The notes: generated from the letters alone by a model not told the origin. Counted from the first letter of the stretch, positions 43,593 through 52,700 are shown. The stretch: 64,000 bases of DNA from Marinicellulosiphila megalodicopiae (GCF_045862395.1 NZ_AP023087.1:3906001-3970000); one strand, 5' to 3'. Numbers and translations are program-made.

Positions 43593-46199
43593 TTATGATA
43601 ATGTTTGCACTAACCAAGATTTAGCATCTTCTAATGCGTTTGATAAAGCTTCGACATTACTGCCACCAGCCATCGCTAGATCTGGCTTTCCGCCGCCTTT
43701 GCCACCCACTTTAGTTGCTACTTGATTAACCAATTCACCCGCTTTTACTTGCCCGATAAGATCTTTACTCACACCGGCACAAATTTGGATTTTGTCTTCT
43801 GCCATAACAGAAGCCACCACTACGCAAGATTTACCCAACTTATTTTTAAGTTGGTCTACAAGCTCACGTAATGCCTTAGAATCAATACCTTCAACTTTTG
43901 CTAACAAGATAGACACACCGCCTACTTTTTCAGCCTGTGACGCCATATCGGAGCCCGCACTTGAAGCTAATTTTGATTTTAAGCGTTCAATTTCTTTTTC
44001 TAGTTGTTTCTGTTTAGCTTGTGACTGTTCAACTTTATTCAAGGCCTCTTCGTTTGATGCTTTAAATATTGATGCGATTTTAGATAAATCCGCCTCGCTG
44101 CGCTGAACTTTCTTCATTGCCGCTTTACCTGCAACCGCTTCTAAACGACGCACACCTGCTGCAATACCGCTTTCACTGATAATACTGATCAAACCAATAT
44201 CACCGGTGCGTTTTGCGTGAATACCACCACAAAGCTCAACAGAGAAGTCATTCACACCCATGTTTAATACACGAACGTCATCGGCATACTTCTCACCAAA
44301 TAATGCCATTGCGCCAGATTCTTTTGCCGCTTCAATGTCCATTATCTGAGTGCTGATTTCAGTATTGGCTAAAACTTGTTCGTTAACCATGTCTTCAATT
44401 TTTTGAAGCTCTTCTGGTGTAATAGCCTCTAAATGAGAGAAGTCAAAACGCAAACGATGCTCATTCACTAACGAGCCTTTTTGTTGAACATGTGCGCCCA
44501 ACACTTTACGCAGTGCAGCATGTAATAAATGCGTGGCACTGTGATGCAAAGCCGTTGCTTGGCGTTTAGATGAATACACATTACAGTTCACACGATCTGA
44601 GGCATTAAATTCGCCGCTCACCACTTGACCAAAGTGCAAATGCAATTCGCCTTGTTTGATACAGTCTTCCACTTCAAATACTGAAGATTTAGAAATGATC
44701 TGACCTTTGTCGCCTGCTTGACCACCAGACTCAGCATAAAATGCCGTTTGGTCTAACACAATCACACCAGACTGACCTTCGTTTAGTTTCTCAACTAACT
44801 CACCGTCTACCGCTAAACCCGTTACCAATGCTTGATTCGATAACCCGTCATAGCCTGTAAATTCAGTTGCGCCAGCAATGTCTAATTTTTGTGAAGACAC
44901 CGCAGAAAATTTACCTGCCGCCTTTGCCGTTTCTTTTTGCTTTTGCATCGCAACATCAAAGCCTGCTTCATCAATATTTAAATCACGCTCACGGGCAATA
45001 TCCGCTGTTAAATCTAATGGAAAGCCGTAAGTATCGTATAACTTAAATACGGTCTCGCCATCGATGATATCGCCCTCTAAAGACTCAATCGCGCCTTCTA
45101 AAATTTTCATACCATTTACAAGAGTTTTAGCAAACTGCTCTTCTTCAAGTAATAATACTTTTTCGATATGTGCTTTTAATTCAATTAACTCAGGATAAGC
45201 ATCGCCCATCACTTCGCCTAAAGCAGACACTAACTGATTAAAGAAAGCCCCTTGAACGCCTAATTTATTACCATGACGCACGGCACGACGAATAATACGG
45301 CGTAACACATAACCACGACCTTCATTTGAAGGCACCACCCCATCGGTGATCAAAAATGAACAAGAACGAATATGATCCGCAATCACACGCAATGATTTAT
45401 TCTCTAAATCCGTTGATCCACATAAAGTGGCCGCAGCTTTAATTAAGTGTTGGAAAATATCAATTTCGTAGTTGCTGTGAACGCCCTGCATAATCGCAGC
45501 AATACGTTCAACGCCCATACCCGTATCAACCGAAGGCTTAGGAAGCGGCGTACGCACACCATTCGCATCTTGGTTAAACTGCATAAATACAATATTCCAG
45601 ATTTCGATATAACGATCTAAATCTTCGCCTTCGCTTCCTGGAGGTCCACCTGGAACATGCTCGCCATGATCATAAAAGATCTCAGAACAAGGACCGCAAG
45701 GACCGGTATCACCCATTGACCAGAAGTTGTCTTTTTCGCCTAAACGAGACAAACGCGCGGGATCAATACCAATTTCATTGATCCATATGTCAGCCGCTTC
45801 GTCATCGTCTAAAAATACAGTGATCCACAATTTTTCTTTGGGCAGATTTAACTCTTCAGTCAGAAAAGTCCAAGCAAAACGAATCGCCTCACGCTTGAAA
45901 TAATCGCCAAAACTGAAGTTACCCAACATTTCAAAGAAAGTGTGGTGGCGTGCGGTATACCCCACGTTTTCTAAATCGTTATGTTTACCCCCTGCTCGCA
46001 CACAACGTTGCGAACTTGTAGCACGAGTATAATTACGCTGTTCGTCGCCTAAGAACACATCCTTAAACGGCACCATACCTGCGTTGGTGAACAATAAAGT
46101 CGGATCATTGCCCGGCACTAACGAACTAGAGGAAACCTCTTGATGTTCATTTTGAACGAAAAAATCCAAAAATTTGCGGCGTATCTCACTTGTTTTCAT
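43593..46199 (-). CDS. alaS: Alanyl-tRNA synthetase
   Basis: Charges tRNA-Ala and clears Ser/Gly mischarging. 868 residues, full length. The class II catalytic core starts EIRRKFLDFFVQNEH. The editing domain carries the zinc-binding HHSATHLLH and CGGIHAKRTGDIG motifs. A C-terminal coiled coil and DHHA1-type C-Ala domain ends with GGGKPDLAMAGGS. It is followed by lysC after 16 bp. Confidence 0.98.
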   Translation of the reverse strand: MKTSEIRRKFLDFFVQNEHQEVSSSSLVPGNDPTLLFTNAGMVPFKDVFLGDEQRNYTRATSSQRCVRAGGKHNDLENVGYTARHHTFFEMLGNFSFGDYFKREAIRFAWTFLTEELNLPKEKLWITVFLDDDEAADIWINEIGIDPARLSRLGEKDNFWSMGDTGPCGPCSEIFYDHGEHVPGGPPGSEGEDLDRYIEIWNIVFMQFNQDANGVRTPLPKPSVDTGMGVERIAAIMQGVHSNYEIDIFQHLIKAAATLCGSTDLENKSLRVIADHIRSCSFLITDGVVPSNEGRGYVLRRIIRRAVRHGNKLGVQGAFFNQLVSALGEVMGDAYPELIELKAHIEKVLLLEEEQFAKTLVNGMKILEGAIESLEGDIIDGETVFKLYDTYGFPLDLTADIARERDLNIDEAGFDVAMQKQKETAKAAGKFSAVSSQKLDIAGATEFTGYDGLSNQALVTGLAVDGELVEKLNEGQSGVIVLDQTAFYAESGGQAGDKGQIISKSSVFEVEDCIKQGELHLHFGQVVSGEFNASDRVNCNVYSSKRQATALHHSATHLLHAALRKVLGAHVQQKGSLVNEHRLRFDFSHLEAITPEELQKIEDMVNEQVLANTEISTQIMDIEAAKESGAMALFGEKYADDVRVLNMGVNDFSVELCGGIHAKRTGDIGLISIISESGIAAGVRRLEAVAGKAAMKKVQRSEADLSKIASIFKASNEEALNKVEQSQAKQKQLEKEIERLKSKLASSAGSDMASQAEKVGGVSILLAKVEGIDSKALRELVDQLKNKLGKSCVVVASVMAEDKIQICAGVSKDLIGQVKAGELVNQVATKVGGKGGGKPDLAMAGGSNVEALSNALEDAKSWLVQTLS

Positions 46200-46350
46200 A
46201 TCGTCTCAATTAGGGGTAAAAAATTGCGCGCAATGATACTTGTTTTTAAGAAAATTCTCTATGTGATTTTTTAATGATGGGATGAGGAGGATTTTGATAA
46301 AATAGGCTAAAGCAATCAAAGCCCATAAACATTGAAAAACAGCCGATAAT

Positions 46351-46370
46351 ATGGGTGAGTTAACACCCAT
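46351..46370 (-). terminator. Hairpin downstream of the ankyrin/LprI-like gene
   Basis: ATGGGTG-AGTTAA-CACCCAT, a 7-bp perfect stem with a 6-nt loop, 23 bp past the stop of the 826-residue gene. It lacks a T-tract and is a possible terminator only. Confidence 0.45.
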
Positions 46371-46392
46371 TTATAGCGTTTTATAGATGATT

Positions 46393-48873
46393 TTAATTCA
46401 ATTCTTTCAATCGAGATTGATACGCATTTTTTACACACAACTCATCTTTGCATGCATTTTTCAATTTCACCCAAATGATTTGTTTTTGTTTTAGAGTTTT
46501 CGGATCCGTTGCAAAAATTATTTTTTGCTTATATTCAAGCAACAACATTCGATCCAATGCGGCAATAAAAGAAGAATCACAGGCGAGCTTTTCAGAATAA
46601 TTACTCGCTTTTTCGCAATCAAACCTAGGTAGTATATTATTACCATAATTCACTTTATCCGCCTGTAATATACTGACGTAATCATTTAAATTCTCTAAAG
46701 TTAAATGTGGATTCATTTCCAACACACCAACACCCATCAAATACGAAAATACACCAAAACCTTTACTATCTTTAATTGTAAAATCAATACCTTGATCTTT
46801 TAAATATTTGAGCATATTTAAATCGCCATTTGCAGCTGCATACATCGCAACTGTTCGATTGTTATGCATTAAGTCACGATCTGAAACGATTGCATCGACA
46901 TCTATACCCGCATCAACCAATATTTTTGCTGATTCTAATTGATTTAGCTGAACTGCAGCGTGTAATGCATTTTTCCCAATATCGTTTTTAGCATTAACAT
47001 CAGTTTGAGGATTACTTCGATTAATTACGTCCCAATTCGTATTTTTTTGATGCTGATATGAATTTTGTTTTTGTAATAATAACATCAAAATATCAGGACT
47101 TTTCACAGCCATCATAATAAGTGGATCAGGATCACCAATCATTGCCCATGCACCTGCGTAATATTCCATCTTTAATTGACTTGGCACTAATTCATTTAAA
47201 TCAGAAACATTATTAATTTCCTTTTGAATGTCATTAAAACTATAATTTTCTAGAATCTTATAGCGTAATCCATCACGCGGTGGCTTGCCCCAATGCCCAA
47301 TTTCTAAAGAAGTCGCTAACGCTGAAATACTTGCTTTTTGCGCTTCAACAAAAGACATTGAAAAATATTTTTGATAGTGTTTCGTTAAATCATGCTTAGC
47401 AGTTTGGTAACTTTCTTGTATCAGATCAAATACTTTTCGATTTTCTAAATTTACAAAAGACCATGTTTCAAAGGGTAATATTTCATTTTCTGATTTTTCT
47501 TTAAGCAATCGAGGAAAAACGTGTCTAACTAAAGCCTCATTTGATTGTTTTCGATAATGATAAAAACGCATAGTACCTTGGTGATTATCCAGCCAATTTT
47601 GACTCGGAATATCAATCACATTTAAAAAATTATCGATTGATGCAGGTAACGGATAATCATTAATTCGACAATCACTACGCGGTAAAAAATTATCTCTTTG
47701 ACTTCCATAATAACCATCTAATGCTGATAATAAATTAGGGTTTTCAATAATTATTGCACAGGGTATTTCAAAAAAAGTTGCGCCGCCTAATCCATTTTGC
47801 GAATAATGTCTTAAAAATTGAATCATTACATTGTCCGACCCATCATATGAACTAGGTTCAAAGTCACTTACATAATAACTGCCTTGTAAATCGTCCTTTA
47901 AACTCTCTAATAAATTTGATATTTCTTTTTCATTACCTTGCCTATCAAACACATGTAAAATTAATGCATATAACAACTTTTCATTAGAATCTTCGCTATT
48001 TTCTAATTTAAGTAATTCGCTTTTATAATCGTATTCAACAAATGAAATATCAATTTTATCGACATTTGTATTATGTATTTTCTGAACTGCTGACACTTTG
48101 TAGTTATCCTTAAACAACTGTTCAATATTCTTGCCTTTTAATGCATCATAAGTATTTAAAAAACCATCAAGAGTGTAATCTAAATTACTTAATCCACTCA
48201 CAGGGCAATTAAAGGGTGCATCAATTAACGAAGCTAAATTGGAATCATTTAACTGCCCATCATATTTAAATATTGTTGTAAAAAAAGCGTCAACGGACGC
48301 ATTTGGGTAATTCATAAACACATCACATTCAAATTTAACATCCATTCGATCAATAAAAAATTCTAAATCCATATGTAATTTTCTAGATTCAACAATTTTG
48401 GTGAATATCGCATTGGCTGTTTCAAATTTGGCTATCGTGTATATATTTCTCAATGTTCTCGCTTTCATGGAAATTTCTTCAGAGCTACTCCAGAAAACCA
48501 ATGAATCCATCAAATTGTGAATGGCTTTTAAATTAGTTAAATGTTTATCGGATTTCCATGCTGATTGAGTACCGAACATGTCATAGCTTACATCCATCAA
48601 TCTTTCGAATTTTTCAAGTTGTCCTGTTAATATTTCATCAAATTCGCTTAATTCAAATCCATCAAACTTAGCCATTGATTCAAACAAAACAAGCGCAGCC
48701 TTAGTTTGGCTTTTTTCGAAGTCATGATCACTAAACTCTTTGTTCATCTTTAATACTATGGATCTATTTATAGATTTCTCAACCACGCCTTGTGTTATAT
48801 CGTTAATCGCATAACCCATATTAGATATAATCAGTAAAAACAACAGTCCTAGATATTTCAATGCACTACTCAC
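46393..48873 (-). CDS. Large exported protein with ankyrin repeats and a C-terminal LprI-like (DUF1311) domain
   Basis: An 826-residue protein from a GTG start at 48873, with a signal peptide (LKYLGLLFLLIISNMGYA). Residues about 25-620 show no domain I can name and look mostly helical. Residues about 635-720 form two to three ankyrin repeats (DIGKNALHAAVQLNQLESAKILVDAGIDVDA, NRTVAMYAAANGDLNMLKYLKDQGID). The last 70 residues resemble the LprI lysozyme-inhibitor-like domain, with paired cysteines (CEKASNYSEKLACDSS, KNACKDELCVKNAY). The domain combination suggests a periplasmic binding or protective function; this is inference. Confidence 0.7.
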   Translation of the reverse strand: MSSALKYLGLLFLLIISNMGYAINDITQGVVEKSINRSIVLKMNKEFSDHDFEKSQTKAALVLFESMAKFDGFELSEFDEILTGQLEKFERLMDVSYDMFGTQSAWKSDKHLTNLKAIHNLMDSLVFWSSSEEISMKARTLRNIYTIAKFETANAIFTKIVESRKLHMDLEFFIDRMDVKFECDVFMNYPNASVDAFFTTIFKYDGQLNDSNLASLIDAPFNCPVSGLSNLDYTLDGFLNTYDALKGKNIEQLFKDNYKVSAVQKIHNTNVDKIDISFVEYDYKSELLKLENSEDSNEKLLYALILHVFDRQGNEKEISNLLESLKDDLQGSYYVSDFEPSSYDGSDNVMIQFLRHYSQNGLGGATFFEIPCAIIIENPNLLSALDGYYGSQRDNFLPRSDCRINDYPLPASIDNFLNVIDIPSQNWLDNHQGTMRFYHYRKQSNEALVRHVFPRLLKEKSENEILPFETWSFVNLENRKVFDLIQESYQTAKHDLTKHYQKYFSMSFVEAQKASISALATSLEIGHWGKPPRDGLRYKILENYSFNDIQKEINNVSDLNELVPSQLKMEYYAGAWAMIGDPDPLIMMAVKSPDILMLLLQKQNSYQHQKNTNWDVINRSNPQTDVNAKNDIGKNALHAAVQLNQLESAKILVDAGIDVDAIVSDRDLMHNNRTVAMYAAANGDLNMLKYLKDQGIDFTIKDSKGFGVFSYLMGVGVLEMNPHLTLENLNDYVSILQADKVNYGNNILPRFDCEKASNYSEKLACDSSFIAALDRMLLLEYKQKIIFATDPKTLKQKQIIWVKLKNACKDELCVKNAYQSRLKELN

Positions 48874-48949
48874 TTATTTATAATTTATTGTTCCCATTAT
48901 CAATTAAAAACAAGCCTCGATAAACCCTTTTAACTAGTTTTTATAGAAA

Positions 48950-48966
48950 TGGCATCAAAACTGCTA
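48950..48966 (+). promoter_or_regulatory. Sigma-54 (-24/-12) promoter upstream of the PilJ-kinase operon
   Basis: TGGCATC-AAAA-CTGCTA, with GG at 48951-48952 and GC at 48963-48964 and exactly 10 bp between them, as required for sigma-54. It matches TGGCACG-N4-TTGCW except at three positions. The predicted start, near 48976, is five bases before the first leader hairpin. Confidence 0.65.
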
Positions 48967-48975
48967 GCCCTCCTA

Positions 48976-49070
48976 TGTAATGCATCAACGGCGATGCAAA
49001 AAAAATCAATTTTAGCAATGGCGCTCATTTAATTTTTCAATAGATTGAAAAATTATGGGCGCTTTTTTTT
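48976..49070 (+). promoter_or_regulatory. Predicted ANTAR-type antitermination leader
   Basis: Hairpin P1, TGCATC-AACGGC-GATGCA (48981-48998), has a hexaloop with A at position 1 and G at position 4. A short A-rich linker leads to P2, AGC-AATGGC-GCT (49014-49025), with a near-identical hexaloop (A1, G4). The 3' part of P2 (GGCGCT, 49020-49025) is also the 5' arm of the downstream terminator, so P2 and the terminator exclude each other. Paired A1/G4 hexaloop hairpins overlapping a terminator are the known signature of RNAs bound by ANTAR proteins such as NasR, NasT and EutV. A NasT-like protein is encoded at 31780-32373. Confidence 0.72.
49020..49070 (+). terminator. Intrinsic terminator in the leader of the PilJ-kinase operon
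   Basis: A long hairpin: outer stem GGCGCTCA (49020-49027) with TGGGCGCT (49056-49063), inner stem AATTTTTCA and TGAAAAATT, then an eight-T run ending at 49070. It lies only 21 bp before the kinase start codon, so it must be bypassed for expression. This fits attenuation. Confidence 0.85.
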
Positions 49071-49091
49071 GGGAAAAATTAAGAGATCAAT

Positions 49092-51203
49092 ATGAATAAA
49101 AAACCTTTTAATATAGGTAAATACAAAGGGATATTAATTTCAGTGGCGCTATTTATTATGCTAGATGCGTCCGTTTTAATATTAAATTTCTACCTATCGT
49201 TTTCCATTTCCGATGACGCACAGGCTGTTAACATTGCAGGTCGCCAAAGGATGTTATCCCAAAAAACCGCAAAAAGTTTATATGAGCTACAAAGCATCAA
49301 AGGTGATGAACAGCGCATCAAAACTGTGCAAAATGAATTATTAACTACCGTTAGTTTATTTGATAAAACATTAACAGCATTCAGTGAGGGAGGAGAAACA
49401 ATTAATACAGATGGACAGTCAATTAATTTATCTGCGGTTAAAACTAGGGTTTCACAGCAATCGATTAATGAAGCAAAAATATTATGGACGCCATTCTATA
49501 AATCGATTCTTCGCAGTGTTGATAACGACACTGTCAATTACGATTTACTTCCAATGGCCATTGCATTTGCTAAAACGGACAATTTAAATATTTTAGGATT
49601 AATGAATACGTTAACCGTTGACTTAGAACAAACCGCGTCCAATCAAGCAATAAAGCTAAGAATCATTCAAACAGTCGGGATCAGCTTAGCGATTTTAAAC
49701 TTTTTTATTATCTTATTTCACTTTGTAAGACAGCTGCGTGAGTCTGATGAAATTGTAGAAGCTGCTAGACAAGAAACCACTGAAATTTTAGACACAGTAA
49801 AAGAAGGCTTATTTTTAATAGATCATAAATTAGAAATTGGCAGCCAATACTCAAAACAATTGATTGATATTTTAGAATTAAATGAAATATCAGGTAAAAA
49901 TTTCTCGGATCTAATTTCCAATATGGTCTCGCGCAAAGAAATTGAAACCACCGAAGGGTTTGTTAATATTTTATTCAACCCTAAAATCAAAGAAAAATTA
50001 ATTCGCGATTTAAATCCATTAAATTTGATTGAAGTAAATATTGAAAATAAACAATCAGTGTACAGTAATAAATTCTTGTCATTTGATTTTTCACGGGTTT
50101 ATAAACACAATAAAATCCAACATATTCTTGTCACAGTATCAGACATTACTGATAAAATTCTATTAGAAAAAACCCTTGAACAGTTACGCGAACAAGAAAA
50201 TGAACAGCTAGAAATGTTCTCGAGCATCATTCATACAAACAGTGATTTAGTAAAAGAGTTTATTGATGATGCTTTTGTAAGCTTTAACAAAATCAATGAT
50301 CTATTAAAGGCTCAAGATTCAAGTGTGAGCTCGTTAAAATTGAAAGCTGAACAAATTTTTAGAATCATCCATAATTTTAAAGGGGAAGCACAATCTTTAA
50401 ACTTACACAAATTTTCTAAAATGGCTCATGATTTTGAAACGGAATTAAAATTACTAAGTCACAATCCAATTTTATCAGGCAATGACTTTTTAGCCCTTGC
50501 AGTAAAGCTTAATGCATTAATGCAATACACAAAATCCATCAGCGAATTCGTACCAAAACTCGTAAAAATGACTCAAGAAAAATCAAACACCAATACTACA
50601 AGTTTAAAAATTAATAATAAATTTAGAGAATATAGCAATGATTTAAGCTCCCAAACTCAAAAACCATGCATATTAGCAAGCAGCGGACTAGATGAAATCA
50701 GCTTAAATTACGACACACAAAAGTTAATCAGCAGCATTATCATCCAACTTATACGCAATACTTTTGCTCATGGAATTGAAACCACCCACGATCGAGAACT
50801 TTCGCAAAAACCACTTGTTGCTCGTATAGATTGCCACCTAAGCTTGATCGATAACAAAACATTAGAACTGACTTATCAAGATGATGGTGCAGGTATTGAT
50901 GTTGAAAAAGTTAAAACACGAGCAATAGAAAACAATCTATTAACCAAAGAAAAACTAGAATCTATGGATTCACGCAGAATTGTGTCTCTTATTTTTGAAC
51001 CAGGTTTATCCACTACTGACCAAGCAAATGAATTAGCTGGACAAGGGATTGGAATGGATATTGTTAAAACTTCAATCATTTCAAATAACGGAAAAATTAA
51101 ATTACAAAACAAACGAGGATTAGGTACAAAATTTACTATTACTCTTCCATATTTTACTAGCCAGCCAGAACAATCAAACCATTTATTAGAGGCGGTTTCA
51201 TGA
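49092..51203 (+). CDS. Membrane CheA-like sensor kinase with PilJ/NarX-like sensor domain
   Basis: A 703-residue protein. TM1 (about 14-34) leads to a periplasmic PilJ-type N-terminal domain (PF13675-like, also the fold of NarX/NarQ and nitrate chemoreceptors) with the P-box-like motif DDAQAVNIAGRQRMLSQK (41-58), Arg53 aligning with the nitrate-binding Arg of NarX. TM2 is at about 196-216, followed by a PAS-like region (about 235-350). An Hpt-like helix bundle carries the phospho-His in IIHNFKGEAQSLNL (about 430), and a HATPase domain has LIRNTFAHGIE, DDGAGID and GQGIGMDIV. The CheY-binding and CheW-like domains of true CheA are absent. It overlaps the CheY gene by 4 bp (ATGA). It is controlled by a sigma-54 promoter and an ANTAR-like leader. 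Nitrate sensing is inferred. Confidence 0.85.
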   Translation: MNKKPFNIGKYKGILISVALFIMLDASVLILNFYLSFSISDDAQAVNIAGRQRMLSQKTAKSLYELQSIKGDEQRIKTVQNELLTTVSLFDKTLTAFSEGGETINTDGQSINLSAVKTRVSQQSINEAKILWTPFYKSILRSVDNDTVNYDLLPMAIAFAKTDNLNILGLMNTLTVDLEQTASNQAIKLRIIQTVGISLAILNFFIILFHFVRQLRESDEIVEAARQETTEILDTVKEGLFLIDHKLEIGSQYSKQLIDILELNEISGKNFSDLISNMVSRKEIETTEGFVNILFNPKIKEKLIRDLNPLNLIEVNIENKQSVYSNKFLSFDFSRVYKHNKIQHILVTVSDITDKILLEKTLEQLREQENEQLEMFSSIIHTNSDLVKEFIDDAFVSFNKINDLLKAQDSSVSSLKLKAEQIFRIIHNFKGEAQSLNLHKFSKMAHDFETELKLLSHNPILSGNDFLALAVKLNALMQYTKSISEFVPKLVKMTQEKSNTNTTSLKINNKFREYSNDLSSQTQKPCILASSGLDEISLNYDTQKLISSIIIQLIRNTFAHGIETTHDRELSQKPLVARIDCHLSLIDNKTLELTYQDDGAGIDVEKVKTRAIENNLLTKEKLESMDSRRIVSLIFEPGLSTTDQANELAGQGIGMDIVKTSIISNNGKIKLQNKRGLGTKFTITLPYFTSQPEQSNHLLEAVS

Positions 51204-51562
51204 AAAAATTATTAGTCGTTGATGATTCAAATATCATTCGTAAACGCATTGAAAGAATCATCGATAAGGATAAATTCGAATTAGTTGGTACTGCAGTTAA
51301 CGGATCTCACGCATTAGAAATGTTTGCACACTTTCAACCAGACATTATAACTATGGATTTGACGATGCCTGAAATGGACGGCATTGAATGTATTGAAAAA
51401 ATAATAAGTGTAAATGCCGATATTAAAATATTAGTAATTTCAGCATTAAGTGATAAAGCAACAGGCATAGAAGCATTACAAAAAGGCGCACAGGGTTTTT
51501 TGTGCAAACCATTTACCGAAGAACAATTACAATATTCTTTACAAGAAATTTTGGAGCCATAA
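51200..51562 (+). CDS. CheY-like response regulator, partner of PilJ-domain kinase
   Basis: A 120-residue single receiver domain: acidic pair in LLVVDDSNIIRK, phospho-acceptor Asp in TMDLTMPEMDG, conserved Ser/Thr in VISALSD, Lys in FLCKPFTEEQ. There is no output domain. The start overlaps the kinase stop by 4 bp, so the two are translationally coupled, and the CheX-like gene follows after 3 bp. It most likely takes phosphate from the kinase Hpt site. Its target could be the flagellar or pilus motor or another enzyme. Confidence 0.93.
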   Translation: MKKLLVVDDSNIIRKRIERIIDKDKFELVGTAVNGSHALEMFAHFQPDIITMDLTMPEMDGIECIEKIISVNADIKILVISALSDKATGIEALQKGAQGFLCKPFTEEQLQYSLQEILEP

Positions 51563-51565
51563 AAA

Positions 51566-52012
51566 ATGGATGAAACGCAAATACAAGTATTCGTCGACGG
51601 TGTTTTACACTTTTTCAAACAATTAAATATTGATCACATAGATGTAGGCACGCCTTATTTAATGGAAAACCAAAATGCGACTTCTTTTGATTTAACTGGT
51701 GTAATTGGCATCAGCGGACCAAAAAAAGGCTGCGTATATTTCAGCTCACCGGTTATTTTGTTAAAACATTTATTATTAAAAATTGGCGAAAAAGATACAA
51801 GTGAGCATAATTTATTAGATTTAGTGGGCGAAGTAGCCAATACCATTTCAGGCAATGCACGACGTGCATTTGGATCTGAATTTATGATATCCGTTCCATT
51901 ATCCATAAATGGCACACCTGACCAAATGCACCTTCCTGCAGGCACTCGCTCTTATGTGATTCCTATTTATTGGAAAGCATACAGTGCAGTTGTGGTGGTT
52001 TGTGTGCAGTAA
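51566..52012 (+). CDS. CheX-like CheY-phosphate phosphatase
   Basis: A 148-residue protein of the CheC/CheX/FliY phosphatase group. The catalytic E-x2-N motif is in DLVGEVANTISGNARRAFG. The single motif, the length and the C-terminal strands (GTRSYVIPIYWKAYSAVVVV) fit CheX better than CheC. It should remove phosphate from the CheY-like protein encoded 3 bp upstream, completing a kinase-regulator-phosphatase unit. Confidence 0.87.
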   Translation: MDETQIQVFVDGVLHFFKQLNIDHIDVGTPYLMENQNATSFDLTGVIGISGPKKGCVYFSSPVILLKHLLLKIGEKDTSEHNLLDLVGEVANTISGNARRAFGSEFMISVPLSINGTPDQMHLPAGTRSYVIPIYWKAYSAVVVVCVQ

Positions 52013-52051
52013 TTTTTATTTCTTGATCATACATAAAATGTGTATTCTCTA

Positions 52052-52089
52052 AAGATCGATTTTTTGAATTCAACTCATAAATCGATCTT
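52052..52089. terminator. Inverted repeat between convergent genes
   Basis: A perfect 11-bp inverted repeat, AAGATCGATTT (52052-52062) and AAATCGATCTT (52079-52089), lies 40 bp after the CheX stop and before the convergent exported-protein gene. It is a probable terminator for the CheX transcript, though the T-tract is imperfect (CTTCATTTTC). Confidence 0.55.
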
Positions 52090-52141
52090 CTTCATTTTCA
52101 AACACTGGGAGGACTGGTTTATTATTGTCATATTAATTCGT

Positions 52142-52663
52142 TTAAAATCCACCCAAAAACAAACTTAATGCTTGCGCACATGTTTCAGTAATTCTAAATT
52201 TAACTGAAAAATAAGTATCGGTTTTAAACTCATCATTAATTAATTGATTCGCCTCAAGATTAAAACAAGTAAAATCCAATCCCAATTTCGGATTAAAATG
52301 CCAACCTAATTCCAAGTCATGATACTTATTTTCTGACCAAATATTCGTCATATTTGCCATTGAGTATAAAGTAAACGAATAACCGTTCTCTTTAAAACCT
52401 AAGCGACCACCTAACCCAGCACTTAACCCTTTTTTTGAAAGACCCATTTCAGCTAAAGGCTCAAATCCAAAATCCTCTTCAAATAAAATAGGCACAAAAA
52501 CAACCGAAGCGCCCCAATCTAATACTTGATCGTAATTGATAAAAAACATTGGCTCGATTAAACCCGATAAATATTGGTCTTTTTCTGGTGATTGATTTTC
52601 AAAGGAAAAGGATTTCATCGAGATAAATAGTAAAAAAAATAGGATATTCTTATTTTTTGTCAT
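52142..52663 (-). CDS. Exported protein of unknown function, possible small beta-barrel
   Basis: I do not recognise a family. From the Met at 52663 (GGA upstream) it has 173 residues; a second Met at 52675 abuts the T-tract of an upstream terminator. It has a signal peptide (ILFFLLFISMKSFSF) and alternating strands (FFINYDQVLDWGASVVFVP, GLSAGLGGRLGFKENGYSFTLYS) and ends with phenylalanine (LFLGGF), which suggests an outer-membrane barrel or lipid-exposed protein. The partner upstream is the 447-residue membrane protein. Confidence 0.6.
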   Translation of the reverse strand: MTKNKNILFFLLFISMKSFSFENQSPEKDQYLSGLIEPMFFINYDQVLDWGASVVFVPILFEEDFGFEPLAEMGLSKKGLSAGLGGRLGFKENGYSFTLYSMANMTNIWSENKYHDLELGWHFNPKLGLDFTCFNLEANQLINDEFKTDTYFSVKFRITETCAQALSLFLGGF

Positions 52664-52675
52664 TTTATTTTCCAT

Positions 52676-52700
52676 AAAAAAGCCAGCATCAATACTGGCT
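52676..52700 (-). terminator. Terminator between two minus-strand genes
   Basis: On the minus strand: AGCCAG-TATTGATG-CTGGCT followed by six Ts. It lies 21 bp past the 447-residue gene and directly before the next gene. Confidence 0.85.
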
